Below, one piece after another: positions 1-7,692 of a stretch of 8,796 bases of DNA. A program made the position numbers and the translations under genes. The stretch is from an uncultured Devosia sp. (lineage in GTDB: Bacteria > Pseudomonadota > Alphaproteobacteria > Rhizobiales > Devosiaceae). Below the pieces are notes generated by a model. The model searched no databases. It saw only the letters and a program-made list of their open reading frames with translations, and was not told where the DNA came from. The stretch is taken from assembly GCA_946481445.1 (NCBI GenBank), contig CAMLOA010000052.1, forward strand, positions 1-8,796, written 5' to 3'. Every line of letters starts with the position of its first letter. The first letter of the stretch is position 1.

Positions 1-2
1 AC

Positions 3-365
3 ATTCCGCTGACGGTGCTGATCCTGCTTTCGGGCCTGGGCGCGGTGACCAACCAGTCCCTCGAGGCCGCCCGCGACGTGGGTGCCAATTTCGCGCAGGT
101 CTTCTGGCACATCATCCTGCCGCGCATTTCCAACTCGATCCTGGTGGCGCTGTCTTTCTCGGTGCTGGGCATATTCTCGTCCTTCACCCTGCCCTATCTG
201 CTCGGACCCGCCTCGCCCGAGATGATGGGACCGTTCATGCAGCGCACGTTCCGCGAGGTGAACGACCCCATCGCCGCCATCACGCAGGCGGTTATCACCT
301 TCTGCTTCTGCATCGCCTTTGGCCTGTTCTACGTGCGCTCGGTCGCGCGCAACCAGGGGAAGTGA
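3..365 (+). CDS. ABC transporter inner-membrane permease, C-terminal part (5' end outside window)
   Basis: This is the last 120 codons of a binding-protein-dependent ABC permease; the reading frame is open from base 3, so the true start lies upstream. The visible part begins in a membrane segment and then has the cytoplasmic EAA loop (SLEAARDVGANFAQVFWHIILPRI), which docks onto the ATP-binding subunit. Two further hydrophobic segments follow (about VALSFSVLGIFSSFTLPYLL and AVITFCFCIAFGLFYV). The style resembles the PotB/FbpB group (polyamine, iron, phosphonate-type importers) more than the sugar permeases on the right of the window. The stop TGA is followed directly by the second permease, so the two are translationally close and presumably form the membrane heterodimer. 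The substrate cannot be read from this fragment. Confidence 0.9.
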   Translation: MPLTVLILLSGLGAVTNQSLEAARDVGANFAQVFWHIILPRISNSILVALSFSVLGIFSSFTLPYLLGPASPEMMGPFMQRTFREVNDPIAAITQAVITFCFCIAFGLFYVRSVARNQGK

Positions 366-367
366 GC

Positions 368-1195
368 ATGGCCACCACCCTTGCCGCACCGCGCCCCAGG
401 CTCGACATTGCTGGCATCGCCTTCGCGGTTCTTCTGACACTGTGCATCGTGGTGCCGCTGCTGATCGTGGCCACGTGGGCCTTCACCGAGGTCTGGCGCT
501 ATCCCAACGTGGTGCCGCAGCAGTTCGGCCTGCGCTTCTGGAACCAGACGCTGACGCGCCCCGATGTGTGGTCGGCCCTGACCCTGAGCCTGCAACTGTC
601 CACGGTGGTGACCCTGATTTCGGCGATCATCTGCCTGCCGGCTGCCTATGCCTTTGCCCGCATGAACTTCCCCGGGCGCAATATCCTGTTCTTCTCGTTC
701 CTGGCTGGGCATGCCTTTCCCAAATTCGGCCTGCTGATCGCCATCGCGGTCATCTTCCTGCAGCTCAACCTGATCGGCACCTTCTGGGGCGTCGTGCTCA
801 TCCAGCTGGTGGGCACGCTGATGTTCATGATCTGGATCCCGGTTGCCGCGTTCCAGGCGGTGGACCGCCGCATGGAAGAGGCGGCGCGCGACGTGGGCGC
901 CGGACCGTTCCGGGTGTTCTGGTCGATCACGCTGCCCCAGGCCGCGCCCACCATCGTGGCGGCGTTGCTGCTGAGCTTCGTGGGGACCTTTTACGAGACG
1001 GAGGGGGCATGGCTGATCGGGGCGCCCGGCATCCGCACCATGCCGGTGCTCATGATCAGCTATATCAACAACCAGATGGTGATCCAGTATGGCGCGGTGC
1101 TGTCCGTGATGCTGTGGGTACCATCGTTCATCGCGCTCATGTTCGCCCGCCGCGTCATCGGCGGCGGGGCATTCGCCCGCGGCTTCGGCGGTTAG
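368..1195 (+). CDS. ABC transporter inner-membrane permease (PotC-like)
   Basis: A 275-residue integral membrane subunit of an ABC importer, of normal length for the family. A first membrane segment lies at about residues 14-38, followed by four or five more. The EAA loop is at about 169-190 (MEEAARDVGAGPFRVFWSIT), ending in the usual LP. The ATG at 368 is preferred because AGGGGA at 355-360 gives a Shine-Dalgarno with a 7-base gap. A GTG at 362 would overlap the upstream stop but leaves almost no room for a ribosome site. It is the partner of the upstream permease, and the ATPase gene follows after 10 bases. The substrate is unknown; the linked phosphodiesterase suggests a phosphorylated or phosphodiester compound, which is inference. 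Confidence 0.92.
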   Translation: MATTLAAPRPRLDIAGIAFAVLLTLCIVVPLLIVATWAFTEVWRYPNVVPQQFGLRFWNQTLTRPDVWSALTLSLQLSTVVTLISAIICLPAAYAFARMNFPGRNILFFSFLAGHAFPKFGLLIAIAVIFLQLNLIGTFWGVVLIQLVGTLMFMIWIPVAAFQAVDRRMEEAARDVGAGPFRVFWSITLPQAAPTIVAALLLSFVGTFYETEGAWLIGAPGIRTMPVLMISYINNQMVIQYGAVLSVMLWVPSFIALMFARRVIGGGAFARGFGG

Positions 1196-1205
1196 GTCTG
1201 CATCC

Positions 1206-2242
<1,037 letters not shown>

Positions 2243-2246
<4 letters not shown>

Positions 2247-3076
2247 CCGAGCCCCTCTTCATCGAGCGCGCCGGCCATCGCACCTGGCTCAAATGGCATC
2301 GTGGGCGCCGCAGGATCGACGACCCCGTCTTTACCGGAAGCCGCATTGCCGAGGGCATGCGGCTTGGCGCGAGCGTCGAGGTCGACCTTGTGGTCACGGG
2401 CGACAAGGGTTTCGCGGTATTGCACGACAAGACGCTCGACCGGGAGACAACGGGAACCGGTCCGGTTGCCGGCACCTCCGACGCTGCCATCCGCCAGCTG
2501 CATCTGCGCGGCAATGACGGGGCCCCGATCGATGAACCGGTCATGCTGCTCGAAGACCTGTGTGCCCTGATGGCCCGCGAACGCGTCCATCCAAGTGCCT
2601 TGCTGCAGCTGGACTACAAGGAGGACGAAACCGTCCTCGACGCCCGGGCGCTCGAGAACTTCGCACGGGCCACGGCACCGGTGGCCGGCAGCATGATCGT
2701 CTCCTCCGGTTCGGCCGAAGCGGTACGGCTGCTCACGGCCGCCGTACCCGGCCTCCGCAGCGGTTACGACGCCAGCGACGAACAGCGGTTCCGAGCGGCA
2801 ATGGCTGCGAAAGACCTGCAGGGCTTCGTGGACGCCGCCATTACCAACATGCCGGACGCAGAGATGATCTACCTCTACTGGGAAATCGTCACGCTGGCCG
2901 ACGATGCCGGATTCGACATGATCGGCGCCTTCCACCGGGCCGGAAAGCGGATCGACGCCTGGACAATCCGGGAAGCCAGCGCCGCGACCAGACCCGTGGT
3001 GGAGCGGCTGCTGCACCTGAGGGCCGACCAGATCACGACGGACGACCCGGAGGGCCTGTTGAGCCTGATGGGCTAG
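2243..3076 (+). CDS. Glycerophosphodiester phosphodiesterase family protein (UgpQ/GlpQ-like), atypical
   Basis: A 277-residue protein with a GDPD-type TIM-barrel pattern. GDPDs hydrolyse glycerophosphodiesters to glycerol 3-phosphate plus an alcohol. Visible hallmarks are HRG at 19-21, the metal-ligand pair Glu46/Asp48 in VEVD, the second catalytic His in HDKTLDRETTGTG (His61), LQLDYK around Asp124 where a metal-ligand Glu is usual, and the C-terminal DAWTI...DQITTDDP. The usual PENT motif after HRG reads PVFT at 28-31. There is no signal peptide, so it should act in the cytoplasm, like UgpQ. It starts inside the stop of the ABC ATPase (ATGA), which suggests it processes what the transporter imports. 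Family membership is clear; activity on glycerophosphodiesters is less certain because of the altered motif. Confidence 0.87.
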
Positions 3077-3882
3077 GCAGGCTCCTTGGGCGGAACATCC
3101 TTGAGCATATCGAGCAGATAGGCGTGGGTCGGCCTGTTGGCGACGATCAGGGCTCCGGTCTTCTCGTAATGCTCGGGGCCGCGGCCCCACCAGTCGGTGA
3201 CGACGCCCCCGGCTTCCTCGACCAGCAATATGCCGACGGCGGTGTCGACGAATCCGGTTTCTTCGAAATAGCCGGTGAGGCGGCCCATGGCGACGTAGGC
3301 GCAGCTATTGGCGGCACTGCCCACGATACGCACGGAACTGATCGGCGCGCGGATGGCATCGAGCCTGGCATAGGCGCCGGGATAGAGCTGCAAGCCCGGG
3401 GTGGGCAGGCCTGTGCCAATGTTCATGAGACCGATATCGGACTGCTCGCTGACCCGCAGCCGTTCGCCATTGAGGAAGGCGCCCTGCCCCTTGTGCGCGG
3501 TGAACATCTCATCGGACACCGGGTTGTAGAGCACGCCACACACGGTTTGGTCACCACGGCGCAGGGCGATCGAGATGGTGTAGTGCATGCCGTTGATGAA
3601 ATTGGTCGTGCCATCGATCGGATCGACCAGCCAGCGATGCGGATCCGCCGTATCCACCGGGTCGAACTCTTCGCCCGTAAAGCTCCAGTCCGGATAGCGA
3701 TCGAACAGGAAGCGGCGGATCAGCAGCTCGCTTTCCTTGTCTGCCTCCGACACGAAATCAGCCGGACCCTTTATGCCGATCTCCAGCTCGCGGAACCGGC
3801 GGAAATAGTCCAGCGTCAGCGACCCGGCCTGCCGGGCAATGGTGACCATGTCGGCGAGCACGGACTCGTAGTCGACAGGCAT
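3073..3882 (-). CDS. Inositol monophosphatase family protein
   Basis: A 269-residue Mg2+-dependent sugar-phosphate phosphatase of the IMPase/SuhB/HisN superfamily, presumably cytoplasmic. Motifs in order: DFVSEADKESE (Asp48), GEE with metal-ligand Glu71, WLVDPIDGTTNF with Asp87 and Asp90, and the second metal motif FVDTAVGILLVEEAGG with Asp213, where many members have WD. All expected metal ligands are present. The start ATG at 3882-3880 has an AGGAG (plus-strand 3891-3895) 8 bases upstream; a longer open frame reaches back across the intergenic region but lacks motifs. It converges on the GDPD-like gene, the stops sharing CTAG. The family also includes histidinol-phosphate, fructose-1,6-bisphosphate and 3'(2'),5'-bisphosphate phosphatases, so the physiological substrate is open. 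Confidence 0.9.
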   Translation of the reverse strand: MPVDYESVLADMVTIARQAGSLTLDYFRRFRELEIGIKGPADFVSEADKESELLIRRFLFDRYPDWSFTGEEFDPVDTADPHRWLVDPIDGTTNFINGMHYTISIALRRGDQTVCGVLYNPVSDEMFTAHKGQGAFLNGERLRVSEQSDIGLMNIGTGLPTPGLQLYPGAYARLDAIRAPISSVRIVGSAANSCAYVAMGRLTGYFEETGFVDTAVGILLVEEAGGVVTDWWGRGPEHYEKTGALIVANRPTHAYLLDMLKDVPPKEPA

Positions 3883-3992
3883 GTGAGATGCTCCTGGGCA
3901 CAGAAATAGAATGGACATTCCTACATCAGGCGCCGACGGAACGCCAATGCCGCAGCAATGCCGGGACCATTCCCATAGCCGACCGGCCCGGC

Positions 3993-4022
3993 TTGACGCG
4001 CGCCTTTTGTTCCCTTTATGTT
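3993..4022 (+). promoter_or_regulatory. Predicted sigma-70-type promoter of dinB
   Basis: A candidate -35 TTGACG (3993-3998) is followed after 18 bases by TATGTT (4017-4022), which matches TATAAT at four of six positions. The -10 lies within the SOS box, so LexA binding would block RNA polymerase. Transcription would start near 4029, beyond the first in-frame ATG at 4026. The -35 is good and the -10 moderate. Confidence 0.55.
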
Positions 4023-4023
4023 C
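4009..4023 (+). promoter_or_regulatory. LexA (SOS) box, GTTC-N7-GTTC
   Basis: The sequence GTTCCCTTTATGTTC is a perfect direct repeat of GTTC with 7 bases between the halves. This is the established LexA-binding consensus of alphaproteobacteria. It sits just upstream of the dinB homologue and overlaps its likely -10 element, which is where a repressor site should be. The gene content supports the reading strongly. Confidence 0.85.
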
Positions 4024-4040
4024 CCATGCTGAGGTGTGTG

Positions 4041-5282
4041 GTGGCGGGCGCGACAATTCTCCATGCAGATCTGGATGCGTTCTATGCATCGGTCGAGCAG
4101 ATGCTCGACCCGTCGCTGCAGGGCAAGCCCATCGCCGTTGGTGGCGGCGTCGTGCTCGCCGCGTCCTACGAGGCCAAGGCCTTCGGGGTCAGCGGGGGCA
4201 TGGCTGGCCGGCGGGCGAAGGAATTGTGTCCCGGCCTGATCTTCGTGCCCGGTCACTTCGACCGCTACCAGGCCCTCGGGGATGCGGCGATTGCCATCCT
4301 GGGCGACTATACGCCGCTGGTCGAACGGATATCCATCGACGAGGCCTTCGCCGACGTGGCGGGGTGCGAGCACCTGTTCGGACCGGCCGAGGAGATCGCC
4401 CGGACCGTGCGCCGCCGGGTGCGGACGGAGGTGGGACTGCCCATTTCGGTCGGGCTTGCCCGTACCAAGCACCTGGCCAAGATCGGCTCGCAGGTCGCCA
4501 AGCCGGACGGCCTGGTGGTGATCGACCCGGCAGATGAACTGACATTCCTGCACGCCTTGCCCGTGGGGCTGATGTGGGGCATCGGCCCAGTGACGCAGGC
4601 CAAGCTCAACGAGGCGGGAATCACCACCATCGGCCAGTTGGCTGCCATGCCAGGGCGGTCGCTGGAGGGGCTGGTCGGCGTGGCGGCCAGCGCCAAGCTG
4701 GGCGCGCTGGCCTGGAACAGCGACCCGCGTAGCATCGAGACGCGCGTCCGCGCACGGTCGGCCGGGGCGCAAGCGGCCATGGGGCGACGGGACTTCACTG
4801 TCGCCGTATGCAGGCCGGTCCTGCGCATGCTGGCCGACAGAATTGCCTCGCGGCTGCGGCACAAGGGATGGGGCGGGCGCACGATCACCGCCCGGGTCCG
4901 GTTTGCCGACATGCGCGCGGTGATCCGGGCCACAACCCTGCCCGAGCCGGTTTCGGCCACCGTCACCATCGCTGAAATCGCCGAGGAACTGGTGGGCGTG
5001 GTCTATCGCGACTATCCGCGCGAGCGGCAGATATCGCTGCTCGCCATATCGGTGTCACAACTCGAGCCCCAGCGCGTGCTGCAGCTCGAACTGGGGCTGG
5101 GCCGCGACAACCCGCAGCGCCCCGGAACACGCAGGGGCGCCGCGCGCTGGCAAGCCGACCGCGCCATGGACAGTGTGCGGAACCGTTTCGGCAAGGGAGC
5201 GATCGCCTACGGGGCCACCGGGTTCGGCGCGGCGCGATCCGTTCCCGATGCTTTCCGCGAGCTCGCCGAGAAGGACCTCTGA
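4041..5282 (+). CDS. dinB: DNA polymerase IV (Y-family translesion polymerase)
   Basis: A 413-residue error-prone Y-family polymerase that copies past damaged bases. The N-terminal catalytic motif is LHADLDAFYASVEQ, with metal-binding Asp10 and Tyr15 at the steric-gate position. The second motif is SIDEAF with Asp100/Glu101. A helix-hairpin-helix region (WGIGPVTQAKLNEAGITTIG) lies near 179-198, then the little-finger domain. QLELGL at 348-353 resembles a beta-clamp-binding peptide, and a C-terminal VRNRFG motif is present. The GTG at 4041 is chosen because GAGG at 4031-4034 gives a 6-base gap and the predicted transcript begins near 4029. The ATG at 4026 (five residues longer) has no ribosome site and is the alternative. 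The gene is probably LexA-controlled and stands alone, with opposite or differently regulated neighbours. Confidence 0.92.
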   Translation: MAGATILHADLDAFYASVEQMLDPSLQGKPIAVGGGVVLAASYEAKAFGVSGGMAGRRAKELCPGLIFVPGHFDRYQALGDAAIAILGDYTPLVERISIDEAFADVAGCEHLFGPAEEIARTVRRRVRTEVGLPISVGLARTKHLAKIGSQVAKPDGLVVIDPADELTFLHALPVGLMWGIGPVTQAKLNEAGITTIGQLAAMPGRSLEGLVGVAASAKLGALAWNSDPRSIETRVRARSAGAQAAMGRRDFTVAVCRPVLRMLADRIASRLRHKGWGGRTITARVRFADMRAVIRATTLPEPVSATVTIAEIAEELVGVVYRDYPRERQISLLAISVSQLEPQRVLQLELGLGRDNPQRPGTRRGAARWQADRAMDSVRNRFGKGAIAYGATGFGAARSVPDAFRELAEKDL

Positions 5283-5294
5283 GGCTCCAGCCTC
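5281..5294 (+). terminator. Weak stem-loop at the end of dinB
   Basis: GAGGC (5281-5285), loop TCCA, GCCTC (5290-5294) forms a 5-bp hairpin directly at the dinB stop codon. A second 4-bp pair (GTGG/CCAC) follows near 5297. There is no U-tract, so this is at best a weak or factor-assisted terminator. Confidence 0.25.
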
Positions 5295-5347
5295 CGAGTG
5301 GGCAATCCACACCTTGCGGACAGGTACCCGCGGCAGGGGTCGATGCG

Positions 5348-5376
5348 TTGACAAGCAAAATGTAAACGACTACATT
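5348..5376 (+). promoter_or_regulatory. Promoter of the lacI-type/sugar ABC operon
   Basis: A perfect -35 TTGACA (5348-5353) is separated by 17 bases from TACATT (5371-5376), which matches the -10 consensus at four of six positions. The expected transcription start is about 5383. Both LacI-type operators overlap this promoter: the first covers the spacer and -10, the second the start site. No comparable promoter is seen between the repressor and binding-protein genes, so it probably drives the whole operon. Confidence 0.75.
5359..5376 (+). promoter_or_regulatory. LacI-family operator O1
   Basis: AATGTAAACGACTACATT is an 18-bp inverted repeat (AATGTA...TACATT) with the central CG typical of LacI/GalR-family operators. 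It covers the spacer and -10 of the predicted promoter. The gene directly downstream encodes a LacI-family regulator, so autorepression is the natural reading. Confidence 0.8.
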
Positions 5377-5378
5377 CC

Positions 5379-5396
5379 AATGTAAACGACTACATT
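5379..5396 (+). promoter_or_regulatory. LacI-family operator O2, identical to O1
   Basis: The same 18-bp palindrome as O1 recurs 20 bp downstream, with only two bases between the copies. It covers the predicted transcription start. The 20-bp offset is close to two helical turns, so two repressor dimers would lie on about the same DNA face. Confidence 0.8.
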
Positions 5397-5414
5397 GCAG
5401 TCAAACGCACTGCA
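5396..5414 (+). repeat. Inverted repeat in the 5' leader of the lacI-type gene
   Basis: TGCAGT (5396-5401), 7-base spacer, ACTGCA (5409-5414) is a perfect 6-bp inverted repeat. It lies in the predicted leader between O2 and the ribosome site at 5419-5425. It could form a small RNA hairpin near the ribosome site; its sequence differs from the operators. It may also be chance. Confidence 0.35.
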
Positions 5415-5430
5415 GGGCGGAGGAGACGTC

Positions 5431-6384
5431 GTGGTGAAACCCACCTTGACGATGGTTGCGGAGCGGGCCGGAGTGTCCGTTGCCACGGTGTCGCGGTCGC
5501 TGCATGGCGACCCGGCCGTCGTGGCCAAGACCCGCGCACATGTCCTGCAGGTCTGCAAGGACCTTGGCTACGCGCCATCCATGGCCGGGCGGCGGCTGAA
5601 GCAAGGCGCGAAAGCCGTTGTCGGGTTGAGCCTGGGCGCGCGCGACCATGCCGCCGGGCGCTATGTCGCGCTGATCCACCAGGCCCTGTCGCAGCAGCTC
5701 GCGCGCTCCGGCTGGTCGGTGGAACTGATCCACAGCGCGGACTTTCATCGCGGACTGGATGTGGGCGGGCTCATCCTCATCGGCGTGCAGGCCGACGACC
5801 CGCGCATAGCCGCGCTCGGCGACAGCGACATTCCTGTCGTGTCGGTGGGCCATGATGCCCCTGGATTCCGGGTCGCGCCAGACGATGCGGCGGGCGCACG
5901 GCTGGCAATCGACCATCTGCTGGGCCTCGGCAGGCGCCGGCTCGCGGTGATTGCGTCCCGCGACGTGCGCGGCGACCTGTCGCTGCGTATCCAGGCGGCC
6001 CTTGCGGGCATCCGCGCCGCCGGAATCGAGCCGTTACTGCTCGAAATGCAGCCCCAGACAACGCCGACCCTGGAGGGCTACCGCACGGTGGCAAGGGCCG
6101 TGTCAGCGGGAGTCCTGCCCTTCGACGGCCTCTTCTGCGAGACCGACGAAGCAGCGCTGGGCGCCCAGGCCGCCCTGGAGGATGCAAAGATTTCCGTGCC
6201 TGGGCAGGTCGCCCTGATGGGCTTCGACGACCTGCCGGGCCTTGCCGGCCGGCTGACGACCATCCGGCAGGATATTCCCCAGATTGCCGGGGCGGCCATC
6301 GGCCTGCTCGACGAGGCAAGACAGGGGCGCAAGCCGCGGGCGGTGCTGCTGCCCGTGCAACTGATGAAGAGAGAAACGGCCTAG
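5431..6384 (+). CDS. LacI/GalR-family transcriptional regulator
   Basis: A 317-residue sugar-responsive DNA-binding protein of normal family length. The N-terminal helix-turn-helix is TLTMVAERAGVSVATVSRSL (about residues 5-24), and the hinge helix PSMAGRRL is at 49-56. A periplasmic-binding-protein-like effector domain follows, with the typical late segment ALMGFDDLPGLAGRLTTIRQD. Start: GGAGGAG at 5419-5425 serves the GTG at 5431 (or 5434); a TTG at 5395 lies inside the operator and before the likely ribosome site, so it is rejected. It sits 31 bases before the sugar-binding protein gene and probably represses the operon, itself included, until a sugar or sugar-derived ligand binds. The ligand is not readable from sequence. 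Confidence 0.93.
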   Translation: MVKPTLTMVAERAGVSVATVSRSLHGDPAVVAKTRAHVLQVCKDLGYAPSMAGRRLKQGAKAVVGLSLGARDHAAGRYVALIHQALSQQLARSGWSVELIHSADFHRGLDVGGLILIGVQADDPRIAALGDSDIPVVSVGHDAPGFRVAPDDAAGARLAIDHLLGLGRRRLAVIASRDVRGDLSLRIQAALAGIRAAGIEPLLLEMQPQTTPTLEGYRTVARAVSAGVLPFDGLFCETDEAALGAQAALEDAKISVPGQVALMGFDDLPGLAGRLTTIRQDIPQIAGAAIGLLDEARQGRKPRAVLLPVQLMKRETA

Positions 6385-6415
6385 GCAAAAAAGCCCGGCC
6401 TTTGGGAGGACTAAC

Positions 6416-7633
6416 ATGAAGAAGACTGCAATTCTGCTGGCCGGGGCATCGCTGCTGGCCGTGAGCACGGCTGCCCAGGCGGAGACGGTGCGCATCTCGG
6501 GATGGGGCGGCACGGAGGTCGCCATCGTCAACGGGCTCATCACCGACGTGCTCAAGGACGAGATCGCCGCGGCCGGAATCGAGGTCGTCTATGAGCCGGT
6601 GGACGGCGACTTCAGCCAGTTCATCCTCAATGGACTTTCGGCAGGAACGGCGCCCGACCTGTTCTACACGGACATCTTCTGGGCACGGTCGATCTTTGGT
6701 GCCGGCCAGGCCGACCCGGTGACGACCGACCTGTCCGCCTTCGATCCCAACCTGGTGGCGGCCTTCACCTACGATGGCCAGGCCATGTCGATCCCCAAGG
6801 ACTTCAACACGCTGGCGCTGCACTTCAACAAGGACATCTTCGACGATGCCGGGGTGGAATACCCGACCAATGACGAGACCTGGGACACGCTCCAGGCCAA
6901 GCTGGTGGCCGTGCATGAGGCGCTGCCCGACGTGGAGGGCCTCTGCCTTGTCGCCGACTATGCCCGCTTCGCCGAGTTTGCGCTGGGCACGGGATGGGAG
7001 CCGTTCGGCGAGGACGGCAAGACCCTGTTCGACGAGGACTTCAAGCGGGCCTTTGCCTTCTATACCGGGCTGGTCGAGGCTGGTGCCGCGGTGCCGGCGG
7101 CCGATGTCGGCCAGGGCTGGACGGGCGGGTGCCTGGTTGCCGAACTCAGCGCCGTTGCCATCGAGGGCGCCTGGATCATCGGCGCCATCAAGGACAGCGC
7201 GCCCAACATGAACTACGGCACGGTGCGCCTGCCCAAGGATCCGGTTACAGGCGGCAGCGGCAACCTGATCTTCACGGTGGGCTGGACGGTGAACGCCGCC
7301 TCCGCGGTCAAGGACAGCGCCCACAAGCTGGCCGACCTGCTTACCAGTGAGGAGGCGCAGCAATGGGTGCTGGAACAGGGCCTGGCTCTGCCCAGCCGCT
7401 CGTCGATGGCGCAAGGCGAGTACCTGCAAGGCGATTCCCAGGAGCAGGTCACCAACCGCATCGTGTTCGAAGGCCTGACCGACACCAATGTCGAGCCCTA
7501 CTTCTTCGGCGACCTGGGCGGTGCCTGGATGGAGCCGGTCAACGCCGCCCTCAACGCCGTGATGCTGGGCGAGCTCGACGTCGATACGGCCATAGCCCAG
7601 GCGCAGGCGCGCCTGGACGAGCTGCAGCAGTAA
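6416..7633 (+). CDS. Carbohydrate ABC transporter periplasmic substrate-binding protein (family 1, MalE-like)
   Basis: A 405-residue extracellular solute-binding protein. It has a Sec signal peptide: positive MKK, hydrophobic core, and AQA cleavage site after residue 22, giving a mature protein starting ETVRISGWGG. The segments NGLSAGTAPDLFYTD, SIPKDFNTLALHFNKDIFDDAG and EGAWIIGAI follow the family-1 sugar-binder pattern. Only two cysteines (177 and 239) are seen and could form a disulfide in the periplasm; this is inference. GGGAGGA at 6404-6410 is a strong ribosome site 5 bases before the ATG. The protein delivers a sugar or oligosaccharide to the permeases encoded just downstream; the exact sugar is unknown. 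Its transcript is separated from the permease coding region by a very stable stem-loop. Confidence 0.94.
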   Translation: MKKTAILLAGASLLAVSTAAQAETVRISGWGGTEVAIVNGLITDVLKDEIAAAGIEVVYEPVDGDFSQFILNGLSAGTAPDLFYTDIFWARSIFGAGQADPVTTDLSAFDPNLVAAFTYDGQAMSIPKDFNTLALHFNKDIFDDAGVEYPTNDETWDTLQAKLVAVHEALPDVEGLCLVADYARFAEFALGTGWEPFGEDGKTLFDEDFKRAFAFYTGLVEAGAAVPAADVGQGWTGGCLVAELSAVAIEGAWIIGAIKDSAPNMNYGTVRLPKDPVTGGSGNLIFTVGWTVNAASAVKDSAHKLADLLTSEEAQQWVLEQGLALPSRSSMAQGEYLQGDSQEQVTNRIVFEGLTDTNVEPYFFGDLGGAWMEPVNAALNAVMLGELDVDTAIAQAQARLDELQQ

Positions 7634-7650
7634 CGCCGCATCCGCAATGA

Positions 7651-7673
7651 CCGGGGCCGCAACGCGGCCCCGG
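7651..7673 (+). repeat. Perfect GC-rich stem-loop between binding-protein and permease genes
   Basis: CCGGGGCCGC (7651-7660), loop AAC, GCGGCCCCGG (7664-7673): a perfect 10-bp all-GC stem. No U-tract follows, so it is not a classic intrinsic terminator. Such structures after the binding-protein gene of ABC operons (malE-malF is the known case) protect the upstream mRNA and lower permease expression. The same role is inferred here. Confidence 0.75.
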
Positions 7674-7692
7674 CTGGGGAGGGAGACCAGCC

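Noticed and set aside
2560..3909. 449-codon plus-strand frame across the GDPD/IMPase junction
   Set aside because: It overlaps two well-supported genes in another frame or strand and shows no domain.
3888..4025. N-terminal extension of the DNA polymerase IV
   Set aside because: The extra 46 residues precede the conserved LHADLD motif, would begin upstream of the promoter and have no ribosome site support.
3883..4089. N-terminal extension of the IMPase-family protein
   Set aside because: The extra 69 residues have no family similarity and would overlap the SOS box and the dinB coding start; the ATG at 3882 has a good AGGAG.
5395..5430. TTG start for the LacI-family gene
   Set aside because: It lies inside operator O2 with no ribosome site, while GTG 5431 has GGAGGAG just upstream and gives the normal family N-terminus.
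6385..6415. Possible terminator between the LacI-type and binding-protein genes (AAAGCCCGGCCTTT)
   Set aside because: The pairing has a mismatch and no loop, and no U-tract follows; the gap is 31 bases and looks like simple operon spacing.
5777..7429. Long open frame of 550 codons on the minus strand
   Set aside because: It runs antisense to the LacI-type and binding-protein genes, is low-complexity rich in Arg/Gly/His/Gln, and has no recognisable motif; in high-GC DNA such frames are shadows.
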